Origin: Deltaproteobacteria bacterium
Lineage (GTDB): Bacteria > SAR324 > XYD2-FULL-50-16
NCBI GenBank assembly: GCA_018657625.1
Contig: JABHWU010000085.1
Location: forward strand, 28,238-92,237
Reading direction: 5' to 3'
Length of the DNA stretch: 64,000 nt
Shown piece after piece: positions 16,865 to 27,056 of the stretch. Under the pieces are notes generated by a model. The model made no database searches. It saw nothing but the letters and a program-made list of their open reading frames with translations, and was not told the origin of the DNA. Each line of letters begins with the position of its first letter. Position 1 is the first letter of the stretch. A program made the position numbers and the translations under genes.

Positions 16865-18391
16865 TTACAATTGTTCATAATTGTTTCTGATCCAGTCACC
16901 TGTTCTCAGAGCCTGTGCCATGATTGTTAATGCTGGATTCATAGCTGAAGAGGAAGGGAAAAATGATCCATCAACAACGAATAGATTATGAATATCATGA
17001 CTGTGACAAAACTCGTTTAACACTGATTTTTTTGGATCGTGACCGAACTTTAATGTACCAACCTGATGGGAACAGGTCTCAATCCCAAGTATCCGTGAAA
17101 GAATCAATGGATAACCAATGTCTCGCATGATACGACTAAATGTTTGAATTAACGCTTTATGCGCCTTCGTATTAGTTTGTTTCAAGCTGAGTTTTAAGTC
17201 TCCCCCAGACGTTAGTGTCACCCGATTATCCGGGTGTGGTAAATCTTCTGTCATAATCCACCAATCTACGCTGTGGTCTGCCAGACAACCAAGAATTGGA
17301 GACGGAACCCAGGGCTTCTCAGCTGTTAACATTCCTTTCTGTAATTTTCCCACCAATTGAATATTACCCAAAGGATACTTCCCGCTTTTGTCGTTAAAGT
17401 AAAAATCGTTAATACCCATTGTTTTTTGAAATACAGCTGTATTCGGTTTACCAGGTTTAACAGCCATCAAAAAAGCATTGTTATGGGCCATGTAATTTCT
17501 TCCCACCTGACCGGAGGAATTACCCAGTCCTTCCGGATGTAAATCTGTACCGGAGCGAAGTAATAATTCGGCCGATTTTGCGGCGCCGCACGATACTACC
17601 ACGATATTGCTTTTAAAGGATTGCTTTTCTCCGTCTATTTCGGCCTCGATTGAACTGATTTCACGGCCGCTACTACTGGTATTTAACCTAAGTACCTTTG
17701 CATTACGGATTAAGGTGACATTACCTTTTTTTAATGCAGGTTCCACGGCATTGACGGCTGCATCTGATTTTGCATCCAGTAAGCAAGGGAATCCATCACA
17801 GGTTTTGCAGCGAACACATTTTCCTGCTCTGGGATTTTGTTCATTGAGATTAACACCTAAAGGGAGGTGATAGGGATTTAAACCCATTTTTTTGAACGAT
17901 TCAGAAAGCTCATCAATATAGGGTTCATGATTGATTGGTGGTAGTGGAAATTCAGTACCCCTTGGATCTGTAGGATCCTCGTTTTGAAGGCCATGGACAT
18001 TATAAATTTTTTCTGCCTTTGAATAGTAAGGCTCCAAATCTTCATATGAAATCGGCCACTTCGGCGAAAGCCCTCCTAAATGTTGAATATTCTGAAAATC
18101 CCGTTTCCGTAATCGAGTCAGAACGGCGCCATAAACTTTGGTATTGCCCCCCAGGTAGTAGTTCATACCGGGTGAAAATGGATTACCCTGAATATCAAAC
18201 CATTTTTCTTTGGTCTTATAACGAGAATGATGGAATACAGCTTCCGGGCTCCAATTATCAGTAGATTTTGGCAAATAAGGTCCTTGTTCCAGCAGTAGAA
18301 TCTTTTTACCCCAGTCTGCCAGTGCATATGCTAAGGTACCACCTCCTGCGCCGGACCCGATAATTGCAACGTCATAATGTGTTTTAGTCAT
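16865..18391 (-). CDS. GMC-family FAD oxidoreductase
   Basis: The 508-residue protein starts with the FAD motif VAIIGSGAGGG (residues 8-18) and ends with the GMC C-terminal region (MNPALTIMAQALRTGDWI). A cysteine-rich segment CVRCKTCDGFPC near residue 195 is typical of the membrane-linked sugar and polyol dehydrogenase branch, and could bind a cluster or disulfides. It is expected to oxidise a sugar or alcohol hydroxyl. There is no signal peptide, so it acts in the cytoplasm unless partnered. It lies 16 bases after the kinase gene in the same operon. Natural electron acceptor and substrate are unknown. Confidence 0.87.
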   Translation of the reverse strand: MTKTHYDVAIIGSGAGGGTLAYALADWGKKILLLEQGPYLPKSTDNWSPEAVFHHSRYKTKEKWFDIQGNPFSPGMNYYLGGNTKVYGAVLTRLRKRDFQNIQHLGGLSPKWPISYEDLEPYYSKAEKIYNVHGLQNEDPTDPRGTEFPLPPINHEPYIDELSESFKKMGLNPYHLPLGVNLNEQNPRAGKCVRCKTCDGFPCLLDAKSDAAVNAVEPALKKGNVTLIRNAKVLRLNTSSSGREISSIEAEIDGEKQSFKSNIVVVSCGAAKSAELLLRSGTDLHPEGLGNSSGQVGRNYMAHNNAFLMAVKPGKPNTAVFQKTMGINDFYFNDKSGKYPLGNIQLVGKLQKGMLTAEKPWVPSPILGCLADHSVDWWIMTEDLPHPDNRVTLTSGGDLKLSLKQTNTKAHKALIQTFSRIMRDIGYPLILSRILGIETCSHQVGTLKFGHDPKKSVLNEFCHSHDIHNLFVVDGSFFPSSSAMNPALTIMAQALRTGDWIRNNYEQL

Positions 18392-18406
18392 AATTATTTC
18401 AGCTTG

Positions 18407-20269
18407 TTATAATCCCTGGTTCGCGTAATAAACAGCACCGATGGTTAATGCGAATTGGCCGACACTGTAATCGGGGTGATTTTCCAATTGTTTCATTAAG
18501 GCAGTATTAGCCATTTTTTCATTAGCAATATCAAAATGCAGATCTTTGATTAATGATTGTGCGCCGTCTTGAATTTGCTGATAGCATTTTTTGTTAGTTA
18601 ACAATCCACCGAACAACTGTCTTGAGTTTGCCTCAGGCTTCAACAATCTCTCTGTTTCGAGCCAGGTGATTGCTAAAAAATAACCAATTTCCGAAAAAAT
18701 CTTTCTGGTTGTTTCATTATCTTCCCGATCCAGTAATTGCATCATATGTCCCATAAAACCTTTTCTCATATCGACGGGTTCTGTGGGGACAATGAACATT
18801 GATGTTCCATTTACTGTTTTTTCTTCAATAAATCCCATATCGAACAATTCCTGGTATAAATCGGGTCTTTCTTTAGGAAAATATTTTAAAGCCAATCGAA
18901 AGACTCCGCTTTGACTAGTGTATTTTTGAAGGGTACCGGGTAAATTGGTATTAAAGTTATTGATACTCCTTAAATCATCACAATGATATTCCCGTTCAAT
19001 AAAACTTCCTAAATCGATAATGATGCTATAGACCTCCAACGGGATTTCAGGAATAATACCATTAGGGGTTACCCATCCAGTTCCTAATTCTGTACCCAGA
19101 GTATGCGCAAAAATTCCATTTTTTACTATTTCTGCTGAATTCTTGCCGGAAGATAACTCCACAGCAGCAGTAAACGCTGCCATGGAACCGTCATTAATGA
19201 TTTTGACAATGCCCTCTTTTTTGCAGAGTTCTTTGAGATGTTCATCAAGGTTGGTAATACTGATAAATTCCTGTTCATAATTGATGTCCGGATTTTCTCT
19301 CATGCCTCTCATTTTAGAGACCTCTCCCCCGACAATTTTATCTTTTATCACAACGTCAGGGAATGAAACCCCGATCGCATCAACTTCAATTAAATTTCCG
19401 TTCAAAGCCGATTCGGCTTCTTCGACAACTTCTTTGATGTAAGCATATGTCGCTTCTCTTTTTAAAGCGCTATCCAGGTCTTTTAAGAGTTTCGTCTTTT
19501 TTTCAGTAGCAAGGGTATTATTTTCGTCCAGTGAAACCTTTACGATAACCAATTTTATCAGTAGATAAATCGGATTTATTTGCTCTGCCGGTATTTTAAA
19601 TTTCGCAGGAAACCAGCTATACTCTTTGACACAGCATATTGTTCCATTGTTGACCAAAACGACCTTATTGTTGGTGCCACCGATATCGACGCCACAAATT
19701 ACTTTTCCGGTTAAGTTTTTGGCTGCATTTTCAAAACCGCCAATGGTATTTTGTCGGTCATTTTTTGGTTCAGTTAATTCCGGTAGTAAAGAAATATCTT
19801 CGATATTAAATGTAAATTTATCACGTGTTTTTGGATAGTTTTCAGGTTCCAGAGAGCTTCTGATTCTTTCAATGACATTTACTGCCCGACCATAGCCTAA
19901 TCTGGCGGATCGGGGTTTCTCAAGCTCAAAAGCATTGTTTAGGCTTTTGACGAACTGTATCAAATCCTTCTTTGTGGTATCCAGGTAAATTACCATATTT
20001 AATCCACCCAGCGTTGACAGTATATTGTATATCTCTGCCTGAATATAGGACCTGACAAATTCAAGTTGTTCATTGTTTAAATATGTTACGGTGGGAATAT
20101 AGATTTTGAAAAGACGTTTTGTATCTTTTCCGGGCAGGTCCAATATAAAAAATAATTTCTGGCGATTTGCTGACTTCAGCCTTTCAAATGACTGTCGGAC
20201 ATCAGTAATAAAAACTGGATTCCCCAATTTTGCTTTGGTGAGGAGTGCGGTAACGACCTGAGAATCCAT
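18407..20269 (-). CDS. ROK/hexokinase-like kinase with long N-terminal extension
   Basis: The 620-residue protein has an actin-like kinase core that begins with ICGVDIGGTNNKVVL (residues 191-205), the phosphate-1 motif of ROK and hexokinase-type sugar kinases, and a phosphate-2-like GTELGTGWV near residue 395. The first 185 residues are a mixed alpha/beta region that I do not recognise; ROK kinases are usually only 290-400 residues. It sits between the ABC ATPase and GMC oxidoreductase genes of a sugar operon, which suggests that it phosphorylates the imported sugar. The catalytic Asp position is probably in the TINDGSMAAF-like segment (IINDGSMAAF). A regulatory fusion is possible. Confidence 0.78.
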   Translation of the reverse strand: MDSQVVTALLTKAKLGNPVFITDVRQSFERLKSANRQKLFFILDLPGKDTKRLFKIYIPTVTYLNNEQLEFVRSYIQAEIYNILSTLGGLNMVIYLDTTKKDLIQFVKSLNNAFELEKPRSARLGYGRAVNVIERIRSSLEPENYPKTRDKFTFNIEDISLLPELTEPKNDRQNTIGGFENAAKNLTGKVICGVDIGGTNNKVVLVNNGTICCVKEYSWFPAKFKIPAEQINPIYLLIKLVIVKVSLDENNTLATEKKTKLLKDLDSALKREATYAYIKEVVEEAESALNGNLIEVDAIGVSFPDVVIKDKIVGGEVSKMRGMRENPDINYEQEFISITNLDEHLKELCKKEGIVKIINDGSMAAFTAAVELSSGKNSAEIVKNGIFAHTLGTELGTGWVTPNGIIPEIPLEVYSIIIDLGSFIEREYHCDDLRSINNFNTNLPGTLQKYTSQSGVFRLALKYFPKERPDLYQELFDMGFIEEKTVNGTSMFIVPTEPVDMRKGFMGHMMQLLDREDNETTRKIFSEIGYFLAITWLETERLLKPEANSRQLFGGLLTNKKCYQQIQDGAQSLIKDLHFDIANEKMANTALMKQLENHPDYSVGQFALTIGAVYYANQGL

Positions 20270-20308
20270 TTCATTTTTCCTGTGAAAATCCGATTATGTC
20301 AGCAGAAC

Positions 20309-20360
20309 GAAAGCTATCTTTAGGCAGGAAATTAATCAAATAATTTTAAAAATAGCTTTC
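20309..20360. other. Stem-loop between ATPase and kinase genes
   Basis: GAAAGCTATCTTT (20309-20321) pairs with AAAAATAGCTTTC (20348-20360) at 12 of 13 positions around a 26-base loop. There is no T-run on the coding strand, so it may be an mRNA-processing hairpin rather than a terminator. Confidence 0.4.
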
Positions 20361-20408
20361 ACTGTTTAATTTTTATACTAATTCGCTCAATTTATAGAAG
20401 CAATGCCC

Positions 20409-21515
20409 TTATCCAATTCTTTGCTCTGTTTCGGGGTCAAAAAAGACAGCTTTATTCATATTAAATGTGAATTTTTCTGTTTCTTTCAGGTCAATAGCTC
20501 TCTCAGGTCGCATTCGCGCTAAAATCTCTTCGTTGTTGAAAGACAAGACCGCATATGTATCTGCTCCGGTAGGTTCAATCACTTCAATCTTACAATCAAC
20601 CCCCATTTTCTCATCATCCGAATCATCTCGAAATAAATTGATTCCTTCTGGTCGAAGTCCCAGAATAACTTTCTTATCTACATAATTACCAATGGCTGTA
20701 TTCGGTAGTGTAATTGGTAACTGAATCGTTCGACCGTTTTCTTTGATAACAATTATAAGGTTATTGGCATCTTTTTGGATTGTTCCATCGATAAAATTCA
20801 TGGAAGGAGATCCCATAAAATTTGCTACAAAGAGGTTATCAGGTTGATTATAGATATCATGCGGGGATCCGAATTGTTGAATTTCACCACCATACATAAC
20901 AGCCACATAATCTGCCAAAGTCAGTGCTTCTATTTGGTCATGAGTAACGTAGACAATGGTTGCTTTTAACGTTTGATGCAATTTCTTGATCTCTGTTCTC
21001 ATGTCAACACGTAATTTTGCATCGAGGTTTGAGAGAGGTTCATCAAATAGAAAAAGGTCCGGATCACGAACCAGGGCACGTCCCATTGCAACTCTTTGTC
21101 TCTGTCCGCCTGAAAGTTGTGCTGGTTTCCGATCCAGTAAATGATCGATCTGGAGCATTTTGGCGACTTCCAGCGTTTTGACTTGGACCTGTTCTTTACT
21201 AACCTTTCGGATTTCCAAACCAAAGCTGATATTTTTACCAACAGTCATGTTGGGATAAAGTGCATAGGATTGAAAAACCATCGCGATATTACGTTTGCCT
21301 GGGTGGATATTGTTAACCACTTTATCATTAATTAATATCTCACCAGCAGTAATATTATTAAGTCCCGCAATAAGATTAAGGAGTGTTGATTTTCCACAGC
21401 CTGAGGGGCCAACCAGAACCAAAAATTTCCCTTCAGCCAGGTTAAGGTTGATTCCCTTTAATACCTCGGTACTGCCGAAGGTCTTTACCAGATTTTTAAC
21501 TTCTAAAAAACTCAT
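20409..21515 (-). CDS. MalK/UgpC-type sugar ABC transporter ATPase
   Basis: The 368-residue protein has Walker A GPSGCGKST (36-44), the ABC signature LSGGQRQRVAMGRAL, Walker B LFLFDEPLSNLDAKLR and a C-terminal TOBE/MalK regulatory domain with LGLRPEGI. It powers the two adjacent CUT1 permeases. The gene lies five bases after the MalG-like permease gene with AAAGG before the ATG. Length and layout are normal for the MalK/MsmX group. The C-terminal domain could interact with other regulators, but no such link is visible. Confidence 0.93.
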   Translation of the reverse strand: MSFLEVKNLVKTFGSTEVLKGINLNLAEGKFLVLVGPSGCGKSTLLNLIAGLNNITAGEILINDKVVNNIHPGKRNIAMVFQSYALYPNMTVGKNISFGLEIRKVSKEQVQVKTLEVAKMLQIDHLLDRKPAQLSGGQRQRVAMGRALVRDPDLFLFDEPLSNLDAKLRVDMRTEIKKLHQTLKATIVYVTHDQIEALTLADYVAVMYGGEIQQFGSPHDIYNQPDNLFVANFMGSPSMNFIDGTIQKDANNLIIVIKENGRTIQLPITLPNTAIGNYVDKKVILGLRPEGINLFRDDSDDEKMGVDCKIEVIEPTGADTYAVLSFNNEEILARMRPERAIDLKETEKFTFNMNKAVFFDPETEQRIG

Positions 21516-21519
21516 ATTT

Positions 21520-22398
21520 TTAACCTTTAATTGATCCTGCCATTAAACCGCGAACGAAATATTTACCAGCTAGAATATAGACTATCAATGTTGGTGCTGC
21601 CGCCAAAATGGCTGCTGCCATATGAACATTGTATTCCTTAACCCCGGTGGAGCTGTTGGCCAGATTGTTCAAGGCCACTGTAATCGGAACCTGAGCACCA
21701 GAAGTAAAGGAAACACCAAATAAGAAATCATTCCATATATTCGTAAATTGCCAGATAACGGTAACAACAATAATTGGTCCGGAAGATGGTAATAGAATTC
21801 TGAAAAATATTCTAAAGAAACCAGCGCCATCAATCATGGCTGCTTTAATCAGTTCTGTCGGAAAAACGTAATAGTAGTTACGGAAAAACAGTGTTGTGAA
21901 TCCTATGCCATAAGTCACATGGATAAAAATTAAACCAAATACGCTGTTGGCGATTCCCATTTTTCCCAGGATTAGGGCTGATGGGATTAACACTACCTGA
22001 AAAGGAATAAAACAACCGAACAGCATCAGTCCAAAAACCAATTTATGCCCTGGAAACGTCCATTTCGTCAGGATATATCCGTTGAAAGCTCCCAGTATAG
22101 TTGATATTGCGACAGCGGGGACGACCATCAGTATAGAATTTTTAAAATAACCACTAATTCCTTTGCAAGTTAAACCGATACAGGCCTCTCCCCAGGCATC
22201 AATCCAGGGTTGAATAGTGAAAGCTTGCGGTAAAGATAGCATATTCCCCAGTCTGATTTCGCTTAATGTCTTAAATGAAGTTGTAAACATTACGTAGAGC
22301 GGCAATAGAAACAAAAGCGCCGCGAAAATCAGAGCCCCATAAATTAAAATGCGCCAGTATGGGTTTGTATATAATAGCTCACTCTCCTCGTTGGTCAT
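21520..22398 (-). CDS. MalG-type sugar ABC permease
   Basis: The 292-residue inner-membrane protein has about six membrane helices and the EAA loop (ELIKAAMIDGAGFFRIFFRILLP) that docks on the ATPase. Its N-terminus (WRILIYGALIFAALLFLLPLYVMFTTS) is typical of the MalG half of CUT1 importers. A strong AAAGGAGAAGG ribosome binding site lies inside the end of the MalF-like gene, which it overlaps by 20 bases. Its substrate depends on the binding protein upstream. Confidence 0.92.
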   Translation of the reverse strand: MTNEESELLYTNPYWRILIYGALIFAALLFLLPLYVMFTTSFKTLSEIRLGNMLSLPQAFTIQPWIDAWGEACIGLTCKGISGYFKNSILMVVPAVAISTILGAFNGYILTKWTFPGHKLVFGLMLFGCFIPFQVVLIPSALILGKMGIANSVFGLIFIHVTYGIGFTTLFFRNYYYVFPTELIKAAMIDGAGFFRIFFRILLPSSGPIIVVTVIWQFTNIWNDFLFGVSFTSGAQVPITVALNNLANSSTGVKEYNVHMAAAILAAAPTLIVYILAGKYFVRGLMAGSIKG

Positions 22399-23305
22399 GA
22401 TCCTTCTCCTTTAATTCAGCATAAATATATGGCAACATGATTGAAACCACTGTCATAAACATAATCACTGCACTGGCGGCACCTATTCCCATTCGATTCC
22501 GGGTGAAGGTATAGGAGTACATAAATGTTGCCGGCAACTCGGTTGCGTTTCCTGGGCCCCCACCGGTTAAAGCGATAACAAGGTCATAACTCTTGATGGC
22601 CATATGAGATAAAATGATAATGGCGCTGAGAAAAGCAGGCCTTAATTGAGGTAGAATGATTTTCCGGTAAATCTGAAAAATAGTGGCATCTTCCAGGTAG
22701 GCGGCTTTGATAATATCCGTGTCGATACCTCGTAACCCGGCCAGAAAGATGGCCATTACAAAACCGGTTGACTGCCAGACTGCTGCCATAACAACAGTGT
22801 ATATAGCCATGTCCCCGTTAATGATCCAGTCGAAAGTAAAACTTTCAAACCCCCATTCCTGAACGGTTTTTTGTAACCCTAAACCGGGGTTCAAAAACCA
22901 TTTCCAGGCTGTACCGGTGACAATAAAGGAGATTGCCATTGGATATAGCATGATGGGACGAATCATCCCTTCAATGCGAATTTTCTGGTCAATCAGGATC
23001 GCTAGCAATAGTCCCAGGATACAACATATTCCGATGTATAAGGATCCAAAAATAACCAGATTTTCAAGAGCTTTGTACCAGTTTGGAAGGGACCAGAGTT
23101 TAATGTATTGTTTAAAGCCGACCCATTTATATGAAGGCATCATGCGTGATGCAGTAAATGAGAGATACCCTGTCCAGAGAATGAAACCATAAACGAAAAC
23201 GACGGTAATTAGGAAAGATGGCGCCAGGACGATCCTGGGCATAGCGTCCTGAAGCCACCCTCTAATATCGAGTCCCGACCCATCGTCGTAGATTTTTTTT
23301 TTCAT
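22379..23305 (-). CDS. MalF-type sugar ABC permease
   Basis: About 308 residues with six predicted helices and the EAA motif (IIKAAYLEDATIFQIYRKIILPQL). It forms the heterodimeric membrane channel with the MalG-type protein next to it. I use the ATG at 23305 (MKKKIYDDG); a TTG two codons earlier is also possible. The hairpin at 23344-23373 lies between this gene and the binding-protein gene, a position where stem-loops often protect the abundant upstream message. Confidence 0.9.
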   Translation of the reverse strand: MKKKIYDDGSGLDIRGWLQDAMPRIVLAPSFLITVVFVYGFILWTGYLSFTASRMMPSYKWVGFKQYIKLWSLPNWYKALENLVIFGSLYIGICCILGLLLAILIDQKIRIEGMIRPIMLYPMAISFIVTGTAWKWFLNPGLGLQKTVQEWGFESFTFDWIINGDMAIYTVVMAAVWQSTGFVMAIFLAGLRGIDTDIIKAAYLEDATIFQIYRKIILPQLRPAFLSAIIILSHMAIKSYDLVIALTGGGPGNATELPATFMYSYTFTRNRMGIGAASAVIMFMTVVSIMLPYIYAELKEKDHDQRGE

Positions 23306-23343
23306 AACCAAGTCTTCAAATGGATGAGTTGAAGATGAATTTA

Positions 23344-23373
23344 ACGCTCCATTCTTAATAAAGAACGAAGCGT
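23344..23373. other. Stem-loop downstream of the binding-protein gene
   Basis: ACGCTCCATTCTT (23344-23356) and AAGAACGAAGCGT (23361-23373) pair at 11 of 13 positions around AATA. Placed just after the solute-binding-protein stop, it probably stabilises that mRNA or attenuates readthrough, as in other CUT1 operons. Confidence 0.55.
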
Positions 23374-23385
23374 CACAATAATAGT

Positions 23386-24636
23386 TTACATTGCCGTTTC
23401 AACTGCAGCAACGAGTGCCTTAACTGCGGCTCTTGAAGACTGCTTGGTATTGAAATGATTTGTAATCACATCATACATAGCGTTTTTAATACCAGCTGGA
23501 TTAGCATGACCATGTGCCATACTTCCAATCAGGGTACCATTCATGTTGGCTGAAGCCAGATCTGTCATTCCTTTTTTACCACAGGCATCAAAATCTGAGT
23601 TAGGAACGTCTGTTCTTGCAGGAGCAGAACCTTTAACCACGTTAAAGGCAGATTGGAAAACCGGAGATATGACAGATTTTGCCATTTCCATTTGTGATTT
23701 AGTATCAGCAGAACCAACTCTGAACATCGCAAATTGATCAGAGTTAAATGTTACGATACCCTGAGTTTCCGGAAATCTAAAACACATGAAATCTTTACCC
23801 GGAACTTTACCGGCTTTGATGAATTCACCTTTAGCCCAATCACCCATGATTTGCATAGCCGCTTTTTCATTGATTACCATGGCTGAAGCGAGGTTCCAAT
23901 CCCGACCAGAGAAGTTAGGATCAAGTAGTCCTGTAATCACTCTCATTCGATCAAAAACCTGAACCATCTTAGCTGAACCCAATGCTTTTAAGTTCAGGTC
24001 CACCATGGTTTTTTTATAAAAATCATATCCACCGACTGATAGAAGAATACTATCAAAAACAGTCGCATCTTGCCAGGCTTGTCCACCATGCGCGATAGGA
24101 GTATAACCGGCTGCTTTAATTTTTTTGGTAACAGCGACAAACTCATCCCAGTTTCTTGGTACGGTTACACCAACTTTTTCAAAGACAGCTTTGTTAGCCC
24201 AAACCCAGTTAGTTGAATGAACGTTTACCGGAACAGAAATCCACTGACCGTCATATTTAGAAAATTTTTGTAATGCCAGAGGAACAACAGCATCCCAATT
24301 ACCTTGACGAGCAATTCTATTTAAATCAGCTAAAACACCTTCAGCTGCCCAATCCAAAATATCAAATCCTAGCATTTGAACAGCAGTAGGAGCTGTACCT
24401 GAAGTTACTCTTGATCGAAGTACTGTCATGGCTTGAGTTCCACCACCTCCAGCAACTGGCATATCCTTCCAGCCGATACCTTTACTTTGTAAATCTTCTT
24501 TTAGAACGTTTAATGCTGCAGCTTCACCACCGGATGTCCACCAATGCAATACTTCTACTTCTGCTGCTTGCAATGGTGAAAGTAAAAACATGGAACCCAG
24601 GCCAAAGGCCAGTACTTTTTTCAGAAAAGCTTTCAT
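23386..24636 (-). CDS. Sugar ABC transporter substrate-binding protein
   Basis: The 416-residue protein has a Sec signal peptide ([26 protein letters not shown]) and the family 1 solute-binding fold: [18 protein letters not shown] at the start of the mature protein and the [12 protein letters not shown] segment. The closest types I recognise bind glucose or mannose-like sugars, but this is from motifs only. GGAGG precedes the ATG. As the first gene of the leftward operon it is expected to be the most highly expressed. The promoter should lie in the AT-rich region beyond 24640. Confidence 0.92.
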   Translation of the reverse strand: MKAFLKKVLAFGLGSMFLLSPLQAAEVEVLHWWTSGGEAAALNVLKEDLQSKGIGWKDMPVAGGGGTQAMTVLRSRVTSGTAPTAVQMLGFDILDWAAEGVLADLNRIARQGNWDAVVPLALQKFSKYDGQWISVPVNVHSTNWVWANKAVFEKVGVTVPRNWDEFVAVTKKIKAAGYTPIAHGGQAWQDATVFDSILLSVGGYDFYKKTMVDLNLKALGSAKMVQVFDRMRVITGLLDPNFSGRDWNLASAMVINEKAAMQIMGDWAKGEFIKAGKVPGKDFMCFRFPETQGIVTFNSDQFAMFRVGSADTKSQMEMAKSVISPVFQSAFNVVKGSAPARTDVPNSDFDACGKKGMTDLASANMNGTLIGSMAHGHANPAGIKNAMYDVITNHFNTKQSSRAAVKALVAAVETAM

Positions 24637-25576
24637 TGATGTCCTCCATTTTGATCATTAATAATATTTGCCGGAATTATAAATTGATTGTTAACAGAAA
24701 TTTTAGTCCCGACATTAAAACGAACAGCGAATATTAATACTAATTTTGTTCAGACTTCGAACCTATTATAAACGAATCATCAAAACAATTTCCGGATCGA
24801 ATCTAAACAGCCCAAATGGACATATGCACCTTCATTTGGGTCTTCAACATGTCACTAAGCTAAGTTATTATCCCGGAAAATTTCCGGTCTATTTGCAAAT
24901 TGTGACGAAAAAGCCTATTAACTTTCTGCGCTAACTAAAACTGTTAAGAGTTCTTACACCTATAAATCTTATTAATTGAGATAAAAAAGATCTCTCCTCA
25001 TACTTCGTCGAGATGACATTTGATAACGCTTTGATTTTAAAGGCATAAAATCCAAGTTCGTCAATAGGCATTAAAACCATCAATAGCCTCTTAATAAATA
25101 TGAACAAAATAGCTAAATTTGGTTTTAATCGAAAAATCCCCATACTATTTTTTATTTCAATTTTATTAAACGCTTTTTATTTGCCAGGTACAGTTGGCAA
25201 GAACCGTAATCGTTTAATAGCAAAAATTTAATATGAAGATGAATTGTGGTTATTATTAAGAAAAAAAAAGACTTAATCAATAAAAAACCGCATAAAAATG
25301 ACAAATCAAATACAAACACTTAAAAACAATTAATATCGATTTCCAAATTCTTTACAATTTATTAATTTTAAACCGAATAGTGTGGTTCAACATAGATCAA
25401 AAAGACACTATTTGCACTCTTTTTTTATCACTAATTGGTTTTCAGTATATAATTTAACGAAACCAGATGAACTGAAAACATAATATAGAAAAAATTATGA
25501 TTGTTAAAGTTAAAGTCTTAACAAATGAAAACGGCGATTATTTTAGCTGGTATAACTGAGATACCGCCGGTATGGA
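24637..25576. other. Long AT-rich spacer with repeat traces
   Basis: This 940-base region has no supported gene; a 70-codon leftward frame at 24931-25143 lacks signal. It should carry the promoter of the sugar operon. A small stem CCCAAATG/CATTTGGG lies near 24810-24840. A segment at 24989-25018 (AGATCTCTCC ... CGAGATGACA) resembles the GAGATCTC/GAGATGAC intergenic repeats seen in many genomes. Nothing else was recognised. Confidence 0.5.
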
Positions 25577-26374
25577 TTATTCAACGCCATTTACTAGAGT
25601 TCCGATTTTATCAATTGTTGTCTCAACCACATCTCCCTTTTTTAAGAAAACCGGTGGATCTCGTGTAAACCCGACGCCGCTTGGAGTACCGGTTAAAATC
25701 ACCGTTCCAGGCATTAAGCTTGTATCTTCCGAGAGAAACTCAATTAGCTGTGATACAGAAAAAATCAGATCGGAGGTGTTACTTTCCTGCATTATTTCAC
25801 CATTGAGTTTGAGCGATATGTTAAGATTATCCGGGTCAATCCCTTCATCTGCTGTGATAATGGCCGGCCCCAACGGGCAAAAGGTATCAAAACTTTTCCC
25901 TCGAACCCATTGTTTCCCACCACCTGATCTTTGCCAGGTCCGGGCAGATACATCATTGGCAATGGTGTAGCCAAAAATATAATCAAAGGCATCCTTAGCT
26001 TTCACATTTTTAGCTGCTTTCCCAATGACAACAGCCAATTCAGCTTCAAAATCCACTTGGTGGGGGTTTTTGCAGCATTCAGGAATAATAATGTTAGAGT
26101 GGTGACTGGTGATTGCGGCCACATTTTTCATAAACAAAATTGGGTATTCCGGAAGTCTCATTCCAGTTTCCTTGGCGTGGGCTTTGTAATTCAGGCCGAT
26201 ACAAAGAATGGATTTTGGTACAAGTGGTGCCAGGTATGACTTGATTTTTTTCGTTTTATTCGTTTTTACCAGATTGCCAAACAGATCACCGGAAAGGACT
26301 TCAGCCTGATTATCAGTGCTTTCTGTCCCGAAATATTTATCTCCTTTATCATCTATAAAATGGATTATTTTCAT
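25577..26374 (-). CDS. Fumarylacetoacetate hydrolase family protein
   Basis: The 265-residue protein has the FAH-family C-terminal domain. The metal ligands lie in DFEAELAVVIGK (two Glu) and NDVSARTWQ (Asp); GKSFDTFCPLGP and LMPGTVILTGTPSGVG are conserved. Members cleave or isomerise 2-oxo- or acylpyruvate-type acids, often in sugar-acid (for example 2,4-diketo-3-deoxy sugar) or aromatic catabolism. GGAGG precedes the ATG. It is monocistronic, but its nearness to the sugar oxidation operon makes a role in oxidised-sugar breakdown plausible. Confidence 0.85.
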   Translation of the reverse strand: MKIIHFIDDKGDKYFGTESTDNQAEVLSGDLFGNLVKTNKTKKIKSYLAPLVPKSILCIGLNYKAHAKETGMRLPEYPILFMKNVAAITSHHSNIIIPECCKNPHQVDFEAELAVVIGKAAKNVKAKDAFDYIFGYTIANDVSARTWQRSGGGKQWVRGKSFDTFCPLGPAIITADEGIDPDNLNISLKLNGEIMQESNTSDLIFSVSQLIEFLSEDTSLMPGTVILTGTPSGVGFTRDPPVFLKKGDVVETTIDKIGTLVNGVE

Positions 26375-26582
26375 ATCACTGATTCCTCCTTTATTTTCAT
26401 TATATTAAACATTCCTAAAAAATATCCGTCTCGACTACTGATGAATCGCTTCAAAAACCGGAATTAATAGTGATAATTTTTAATAAGATTACCAGGTCTT
26501 TGGGAAGCTTGTTAACCTGAATTTTTTACACTGTTAAGAAACTTGAGTTAATCATATATAATTACAATCAGGTACGAAAACT

Positions 26583-26652
26583 TGTAGGACGGATCAAGCG
26601 AAGCGGATCCGACATTTTTTCAGTGTGGGCAAAAAAAACTGCCCGCCCTACA
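26583..26652. repeat. Dispersed cruciform-type repeat
   Basis: The outer ends TGTAGGACGG and CCGCCCTACA are inverted, with an inner GGATC ... GGATCC and a GGGC-A8-CTGCCC hairpin. The left part is a copy of the repeat at 15489-15521. It lies in the 26375-27056 spacer, which otherwise has only the repeat at 26908. Confidence 0.6.
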
Positions 26653-26907
26653 CATTCAGATAAGTTCGTTGCAAACCTTTTACCGAGCACCGGTTTGGGT
26701 AACTGTTAACATTTGGTTCATAGTAAACGATAAATTGAAGTAGAAAATATGTGTTTCAGTATCCTAATATGAATTATTGAATATCAGTGACAACATCTTT
26801 AATTAGTTTTATTTGTCAGGTATAATTTTTAAAATACCGGTTAAACTTTTTCGTGCCTATTCAGTTAACTCTTGAATCACTGTTTTGAAACCATGTTCCT
26901 GTTTACC

Positions 26908-26978
26908 GAGCACTGAATTTGCGATTCTCTGAGCTAAGAACGAGGTATTGGTCAAAAACACTTCGACTTCGCTCAGTG
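26908..26978. repeat. Dispersed repeat, copy 1 (CACTTCGACTTCGCTCAGTG)
   Basis: GAGCACTGAATTTGCGAT (26908-26925) and CACTTCGACTTCGCTCAGTG (26959-26978) recur together, in the opposite orientation, at 32363-32412. The second element is itself partly palindromic (CACT ... AGTG). It is intergenic and non-coding. Confidence 0.65.
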
Positions 26979-27056
26979 TACAGAGTCTCTTAAAAGTAAA
27001 ATTTAAAAGAGCTGAATGGTTACAATTTTTCTTTAAATGTAAATTATAAATGAATA

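Noticed and set aside
24931..25143. 70-codon leftward frame
   Set aside because: Overlaps a repeat-like segment and lacks translation signals.
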